This document shows, piece after piece, positions 58,301 through 64,000 of a stretch of 64,000 nt of DNA. Location of the stretch: positions 578,526 to 642,525 of the forward strand of contig OU342817.1 of assembly GCA_910591455.2 (NCBI GenBank), read 5' to 3'. Each line of letters begins with the position of its first letter. Positions within the stretch are counted from its first letter, which is position 1. The position numbers were made by a program, and so were the translations under genes. The notes below the pieces were generated by a model. It did not search any database, was not told the origin of the DNA, and saw only the letters and a list, made by a program, of their open reading frames with translations. Source of the DNA: Pholis gunnellus (taxonomy: Eukaryota > Chordata > Actinopteri > Perciformes > Pholidae).

Positions 58301-61300
58301 ATTTCAATTCAGCCAAATTTCACCTAAAATACTGAACATTTACTTTGCTTTTACCCAACAAACCAAATACAATTTTAATTTACAATAATAAGCAGAATAA
58401 AGTGCATGCCGATCATTGAAAGATTGATTATTACAATCAATGGTCCAGAGAGTGTTCTTACGTTTGCAGGCGTCGGTGGCTTGTCCGTGGTAGAAGCCGG
58501 TCTCACAGGCCTCGCACCTCAGACCCACCGTGTTGTTTGTACACTTCAGACATTCGCCGCTGCTGCGATCGCAGCTTCCCGCCACGCTGACGTCAATGTG
58601 GCCGTTACACCGGCAGGGCTGGCAGGTCTGCTGCACAACGTCGCCGCGAGGAGGACCGCGGTAAAAACCCTCCTGACAGGCGTCACAGCGAGGACCTGAG
58701 GGGACATGGTGTAGATTTAGCTTCATATAGGAAGACGAGCAACTATTCATCCAGTTTCACTTCAGAGAAGGAAGAACACATAAAGAAGGATGTGGGAGCA
58801 ACCACAACCTCTGATTAACCAAAGCTTCATGTGTTAAAGCTGCATTCTCTCTAGTGTCCACCAGGGGGCGACTCCTCTGGTTGTATAGAAGTCTATGAGA
58901 AAATGACTCTACTTCTCTCTTGATTTATTACCTCAGTAAACATTGTAAACATGAGTTTATGGTCTCAATCTCTAGTTTCAAGTCTTCTTCAATACAGCAT
59001 GATGTTCATTTAGTAAATGATGGTCCATTTAGAGTCACACAGACCATAAAGCAGGGGATGCTTTAGGGGCGGGGCTACGCTGTGATTGACAGGTACAGTC
59101 TGTGGTTACAGCTCATTGGTTGCACTTAAAGGTCACCGAGGAGCGTTTGATTAAAGTTTAGATATATAGATATCAAGATATAGATATAAGTTGGGTAATA
59201 CCCACGGCAGCAGTGTTTAAAGTGTCCATACACATATTTCTGTGTACATGTTTGAACAATATGAGGCGCAAACGGGGGAAGCGATGACGAACAGATTTCT
59301 AATCTCGCGTGACGTCATAGTGGTAGAACTGTGACGAGATATAATAGTGCTGGAGACCAACCTGTGGTTCCGGTTGGACAGCTGTCACAGCGGGGCGCCA
59401 GTGAACCTGCAGGCAGCGAGCAGGACGCTCCGTCCGGACAGGGACACTTCACACAGCTGCGGGGCTGGAAGGGGTCCCGGTAGAAGCCGTCGGAGCAGCT
59501 GAGCTCTCCGGGCGTCTCGTCGGCGGAGTAACAGTCGCCCGTCTGCGGGTCGCAGCTGCCTCCTCTGCAGCTGCAGGGCTCGCAGGTGCCGAAGGCGTCG
59601 TCTGCGGGGGTCCCGCGTCTGAAGCCCGCAGCGCACCGCTCGCAGAACTCGCCCTCGTAACCCGGCGGGCAGCTGCATTTCTGGACCCAACGTGCCGGGG
59701 CGCCGCCGGCCCGCCGCGCCGTCACCAGCCGCACGTTGGCGAGATACCCGCGTCCTGAAAACACACAACAGTTCAATCAAGATCGTCCTCCAAATACCTA
59801 GAACAAAACAAGTCAACGTGTCTTTTTATGGACGAACTGTGTTTAAAGTGCTGAAAGCGGAAAGTTTAGCTTTATTTTGAAAAGCTGTGTACTTTGGTCT
59901 GATGATGTGAACAGAAGAGCCAGCTGAAGGAATATACATTTGAGACAACAAGTTGCTCTCTGAAACAAAAATAAAAGGAAGCACAGAGTGGATGAGGAAA
60001 GGAAGTAAGTCAGAGAGAGGGAAGGAAAGAAGGAAGCTCACCATTTTCTCCGAATGTTGTCCGGATCTTGACGGCGGTGAGGTTCTGGAGGAGCATCTGG
60101 AACTGTGAGGAGGAGAGCTGAGGCCTCCACCTGCTGCCGGGCTGCTCATCCAGTCTGCTCACCACACAGGAGAAATGTTAAAGTTCACATTCAAACACTG
60201 GGCCTTCACAATAAAAGCATGGAACACATCTACAGTTAAAGCTCCTCTTTGTTCTGTTGTTCTCTGGAAGGTAAATATGGTCTCAACATTGGTTTTGTTC
60301 TACTATTATTTTCACTATTGTGAAATCGTAATGATTTACTGTGGTCATGACTATTATTTTAACCATTTTAAATTCCCTAAAAGAACCCTTAAAAAGGAGT
60401 TTAAATGGGCAAAAGAACCCTAAAAAGTACCTTAAACCTAAACAATTTAAATTCCTTTTTATTTTATTTTGACTCTGATTATTTTAGATTATTGCTTCAA
60501 TATAAACCTGATCCTCCAGTAAATGCTGCGTGTGTTTCTACTTGCTCTGATAGCAGAAGACTCTTCAGGAATGTTCACTCTTGAGCGCAAAAGAAAACAT
60601 TTCAGTTGGAACAGGAACGAGGGGCGTTTGATTTAAGCAGCCTGGAACACCGGGTGGGCGGGGCTTATCGATGTTCTGACCTGAATATGTAGTTTATCTT
60701 CTGTCCACAGGGGACGATGGAGCGCAGGTCGCCCAGCGAGGCCGCCGCTCGGAGGCCGCCGCCTTCCAGAACCACGTCGTTGGTGGACGGGTGACGGACG
60801 CCGCGGTCCAGACGCAGCGAGAAGGAAAAGTTCTGACCGTAACTCAGCACCTGATTACGCAGGTAAGGAACTGTGGGAGAGAAACACCTGGTGAGGAGGG
60901 AGGAGACGAGAGGAGAGGACAGAGGACAAGACAAAAGGATGTGTGCAGAGAGAATAGGAGAGGAGACAAGGAGGCGAAAAGGAAAGGAAATGATGGCAGC
61001 GGTGAGGAAAGTAGGGGCTGGGCAAGTGAGGAGAGGAGGCGAGGAAAGACAGAAAAGGTTAGAAGGAGGATGAGAGGGAAAGAATGGGAAGGAGAAATGA
61101 GAAGGAGGAAAGGAAAGGAAAGAAGGACAAGGAGACATGGAGAGAGAATTAGGAGGAAGGAAATAAGGGAGAGAAAAGAGGACATGAGAGGAGGAGAAGA
61201 GGGTGTATAGAAAAAAAGAGAAGTAGAAGACAGGAAAGAGGGAGACATGATAGAGAAGGGAGGAGAGAGAAGGAAAGGAAACAAGGACAAGGAGACACAG

Positions 61301-62564
61301 TAGGAGGAGGTGAGGAGGAAAGGAAAAGAAAGAAGGAGACAGAAATCGGGGGGAAAATACATGAAAGAAATGAAAAGCAGATGACAGAAGGAGCGTAAAG
61401 GAGGCGGGGCTTGTTCTCACCTGGGGCGTACAGGTAAACGGGCAGGCTGTTTTTGGAGATCACCTCCAGGTCGTGGTGTTTCGGTGACCAGCGGAAGTGA
61501 ACGTCGTCGGGGGTGAAGCCTCGCGCTGTCGCCGCCTTCCAACCGTCCGGACCTGAAGACACGGCACAGAGAGTCCGTTACAACCGGTGTTCTCTGAGGC
61601 TTTTATTTTGAAATGATTACCCAGAATCCATGACTGAGATTGACAGGGAGGTCTTTTATTGTGAAAGTTACCGTCGGCAAAGGTGGAGGTGATGTTGTGA
61701 ACGGAGTAACCAGATTGTGCAGAACATTTTCTGCTGTGACCGTAACAGAAACACATCTGACTCCCAGAATCCTCTCTGGGCTGACGTCTAAAAAAACAAC
61801 ACAACAAGCGACAGGAAGTTAGACCAGAAGTGACTCATAGATTTAAGCACTGAAAGGAGTTGAAGCGTCAGAAGAAGTTAAAGCACTGAAAGGAGTTGAA
61901 GTGTTAGTTAAGGTTAAAGCACAGAAAGGAGTTGAAGCGTCAGAAGAAGTTAAAGCACTGAAAGGAGTTGAAGTGTTAGTTAAGGTTAAAGCACTGAAAG
62001 GAGTTGAAGTGTCAGAAGAAGTTAAAGCACTGGAAGGAGTTGAAGTGTCAGTTGAAATTAAAGTGTTGAAAGTAGTTGAAGTGTCAGAAGAAGTTAAAGC
62101 ACTGGAAGGATTGCTAGTTGAAGTTCATTAATTAAAGAGACGCTGATGTAAATGTGAGATAATTTTACAGGTTTCTTCACCTTTGCGAGCAGCCGTTTGG
62201 TCCGATCGGTCCGTCTGGGCAGCGGTCACACTTATCTCCTGTGACTCCTTCTTTACAGCTGCAGCGCCCCCTGCTGTCACACGTGGCACTGACGGAACCT
62301 GGAGGCAAATAAACAGGATTAGTTTCTCTTTTTCAGAACTTTGGTGAGTGATTTATTTAAAAGGTACATGTTGTGGTTTCTCACCTGCGGGGTTGCAGCG
62401 GCAGGGCGAGCAGCTCAGCGCCGCCGCCCCCACCAGGTGGAAGCCGTCCTTGCAGCGCTCACAGTGGCGTCCCACAGTGTTTCCCTGACAGTCGACGCAG
62501 TGCAGGCCCAAGGCGTCCCGGAGGCAGTACCGAGATCTCCCATTACAGTCGCAACGCACTGTCG
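53338..62564 (-). CDS. lamc2: Laminin subunit gamma-2 (5' exon missing from window)
   Basis: Secreted gamma chain of laminin-332, an epithelial basement-membrane protein. Exons: 62564-62385, 62298-62181, 61787-61672, 61552-61421, 60870-60681, 60154-60042, 59754-59362, 58695-58462, 58191-58055, 57648-57492, 57397-57192, 56934-56855, 56751-56614, 56163-56019, 55920-55771, 55478-55364, 55207-55011, 54257-54099, 53784-53685, 53591-53338. All are in phase (3314 nt). Order: LE modules (RCDCNGRSRYCLRDALGLHC), a laminin IV-A domain (YSVHNITSTFAD to the GRGYLANVRL segment), more LE modules (CSCPPGYEGEFCERCAAGFR), then about 550 residues of coiled coil. No N-terminal LN domain, as expected for gamma-2. 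The C-terminus reads NLEDILEAVPKGCYN, with the conserved Cys used for linkage to the beta chain. The signal-peptide exon was not found before 64000. Synteny with nmnat2 supports gamma-2 over gamma-1. Confidence 0.95.
55271..55361. repeat. (GTCT)n fused to a lamc2 splice donor
   Basis: About 22 tetranucleotides fill most of the 156-bp intron 55363-55208. On the sense strand the intron begins GTAG and continues directly as (ACAG)n. Confidence 0.95.
57735..57860 (+). mobile_element. tRNA-derived SINE remnant in a lamc2 intron
   Basis: gggttgcgggttcgatcccc contains a perfect B-box. It is followed by cacatgttctcttgtccttg and agagagacacctcgacgtgt, typical of the fish SINE body. Inserted in the intron 58054-57649. 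Confidence 0.6.
58822..59110 (+). mobile_element. Dispersed repeat shared with smg7 intron (copy 2)
   Basis: 58822-59005 is the reverse complement of 27497-27311 with very few differences. This copy continues with agaccataaagcaggggatg and ggggcggggctacgctgtga, which may be the rest of the element. Located in the lamc2 intron 59361-58696. Confidence 0.8.
60885..61385. repeat. Purine-rich GGAGA/GAAAGG tract
   Basis: Imperfect plus-strand purine block about 500 bp long in the lamc2 intron 61420-60871. Its complement gives artificial serine/leucine/phenylalanine-rich frames. Confidence 0.85.
61845..62118. repeat. Minisatellite gaaggagttgaagtgtcaga-type
   Basis: About 33-bp units (gttaaagcactgaaaggagt followed by tgaagtgtcagaa) with alternating variants, so a 66-bp higher-order period is visible. 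It fills the intron between lamc2 exons 62298-62181 and 61787-61672. Confidence 0.9.
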
Positions 62565-62649
62565 CTGCAGGAGGAGACAGGGAGGTAAAGGTCGTTTCAT
62601 TTTGTTTAGTTATAAATGTATTTATATCATTCATCGTTCATTGTTATCC

Positions 62650-62942
62650 ATCGTTTATCCATACCGGCCGAAACCAGTCTAAACCTGCAAATACTAGTTC
62701 AAACCAGTCCATACCATTTGAAACCAGTCCATACCGGTCTAAACCAGTCCATACCGGTCTAAACCAGTCCATACCGGTCTAAACCAGTCCATACCGGTCT
62801 AAACCAGTTGATACCGGTCTAAACCAGTCCATACCGGTCTAAACCAGTCCATACCGGTCTAAACCAGTCCATACCGGTCTAAACCAGTCCATACCGGTCT
62901 AAACCAGTCCATACCGGTCTAAACCAGTCCATACCGGTCTCA
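62650..62942. repeat. 20-bp minisatellite ccataccggtctaaaccagt
   Basis: About 14 nearly perfect copies just upstream of the first visible lamc2 exon. Each unit holds the palindrome ACCGGT. Confidence 0.95.
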
Positions 62943-63710
62943 CAACTGCTTTTTTTCAGAATGTAGTCTCATGAAGTCATTGTTTTGCATTAGTCTCACT
63001 TACTTTCTCAGTTTTAAAGGTTGTTTTAAGGATTAAATCTTTGACATAATCGTAATCACATTTATGTTTAATTTAGATTTTGTAGAAATGTAACATTTGT
63101 CCTGAGGGTGGCGCAAGAAGAATGAACATGTTTTCAATTAGAATAATACTGGAAACAAATTGACATTTTGAACCGATGGTTGTGTTGGAGGAAGGTCAGA
63201 AGGTCATGAAATATTTAGGAAAAACCCACAAATTTAGAATCTGAGTCCTGTGGTTTGTTCTTAAATCCCAGAGAGAGCTGCACCTCCTATAGCCTGAAGC
63301 CCTGAAGACAAATCCTCAGAGTCCACAGAGTCCACAGAGTCCCACCCAAAGCAGCCAACGCCTCGTCTGAGGAAACAACACAACCCTCTCTGACAACGCT
63401 TCATCTTGAATTCTGAGAGAGTCTCAACAGGCTGCTGCTTGTCACTGCTGTGGGCTCAGAGCGGGAAGTTCATGCCCATAAACAGTCTTCAGTGGTGAAG
63501 TTAAGTCACGACAGGCAGGAAGAATGAGCGTCTGTGGGAATTGAATTCATCAGGAATTCAGGAGCTTGAATCAGCCAGACTGATGGATCTAAATAAATCA
63601 TGTTTCAGATCAAATTCTGAATAACTCTAATAATAAAAATAACAATAATAAGAATAAACTCTAAATTAAGTTCTTCTCAAATTAGGTGATGCCAGAATGA
63701 TGTCGAAAAC
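62943..63710. other. lamc2 upstream intron or flank
   Basis: No signal-peptide exon recognised on the minus strand. One ATG-starting frame around 63475 stops after five codons. Confidence 0.4.
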
Positions 63711-63711
63711 C

Positions 63712-63958
63712 TGCGAAAACCAGTCTAAACCAGTCCTTACCAGTCTAAACCAGTCTAAACCAGTCTAAACCAGTCTAAACCAGTCCATACCAGTCTAAAC
63801 CAGCCTAAACCGGTCCATACCAGTCTAAACCAGCCTAAACCGGTCCATACCAGTCTAAACCAGCCTAAACCAGTCTAAACCAGTCTAAACCAGTCTAAAC
63901 CAGCCTAAACCAGTCTAAACCAGTCTAAACCAGTCTAAACCAGTCCATACCAGTCGAC
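63712..63958. repeat. 10-bp minisatellite (accagtctaa)n
   Basis: About 25 copies with cagcctaaac and cggtccatac variants. It shares its core with the 20-bp array at 62650-62942, so the two are probably related. Confidence 0.95.
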
Positions 63959-64000
63959 ACTGATTGTAACTGGTCAAAGTAGAGCTAATGCTAACGCAGC

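Noticed and set aside
60665..61562. Long minus-strand frames (251, 172 and 137 codons) rich in S, L and F
   Set aside because: Only the ends (60870-60681 and 61552-61421) are lamc2 exons. The middle is a purine/pyrimidine-rich intron.
53338..62564. Assignment as laminin gamma-1
   Set aside because: The ending PPTEKP is gamma-1-like, but there is no LN domain, the IV-A and LE text (CFCYGHS...YSVHNITSTF) matches gamma-2, and gamma-2 is the neighbour of NMNAT2 in human.

Overview
This window is vertebrate nuclear DNA, almost certainly from a ray-finned (teleost, probably percomorph) fish. The evidence is spliced genes with GT-AG introns, a fish-type NLR gene with FISNA-NACHT and LRR exons, a TRIM fragment, a Tc1-like transposon, tRNA-derived SINE tails, and very many microsatellites and minisatellites. 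There is no bacterial, plasmid or phage content.

Layout. Positions 1-11600 are an immune-type accessory region on the minus strand: a broken TRIM fragment (about 1-285) and a fish NLRC3/NLRP-like gene (3935-11560), whose LRR intron carries a truncated Tc1 element. Positions 12000-15400 are intergenic and repeat-rich. From 15.4 kb onward lies a conserved block: smg7 (minus, ATG at 35335, stop at 18083, 23 coding exons), nmnat2 (plus, ATG at 38703, stop at 50595, 11 coding exons) and lamc2 (minus, stop at 53338, the last 20 coding exons; the signal-peptide exon was not found and probably lies beyond the right edge). The human order LAMC2-NMNAT2-SMG7 on chromosome 1q25.3 is preserved with the same relative orientations. 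The neighbour beyond smg7 is not: NLR and TRIM sequence stands where human has NCF2. I assigned exon boundaries by reading GT/AG sites and checking codon phase. All three conserved models close in frame (smg7 1173 aa, nmnat2 308 aa, lamc2 about 1104 aa without its first exon).

The genes do not form a pathway. SMG7 is a nonsense-mediated decay adaptor, NMNAT2 an NAD-synthesis and axon-survival enzyme, LAMC2 a basement-membrane laminin chain, and the NLR a cytosolic innate sensor. smg7 and nmnat2 are divergent, with about 3.4 kb of mostly minisatellite between their start codons. nmnat2 and lamc2 are convergent, with candidate poly(A) signals only about 200 bp apart.

The most unusual property is tandem-repeat load. 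By my own tally about a quarter of the window is tandem array, and most large arrays sit inside introns of conserved genes: 2.9 kb of a 19-bp unit and 1.8 kb of a roughly 32-bp unit in smg7, and 2.6 kb of an exactly 20-bp unit in nmnat2. Several have features that could matter to the transcript, including G-triplet-rich RNA, dozens of sense AATAAA hexamers, and microsatellites fused to splice sites. I found no convincing novel multi-gene system. The most interesting observations are these intronic arrays, the rearranged immune-gene edge, and an apparently shortened LE-domain region in lamc2.
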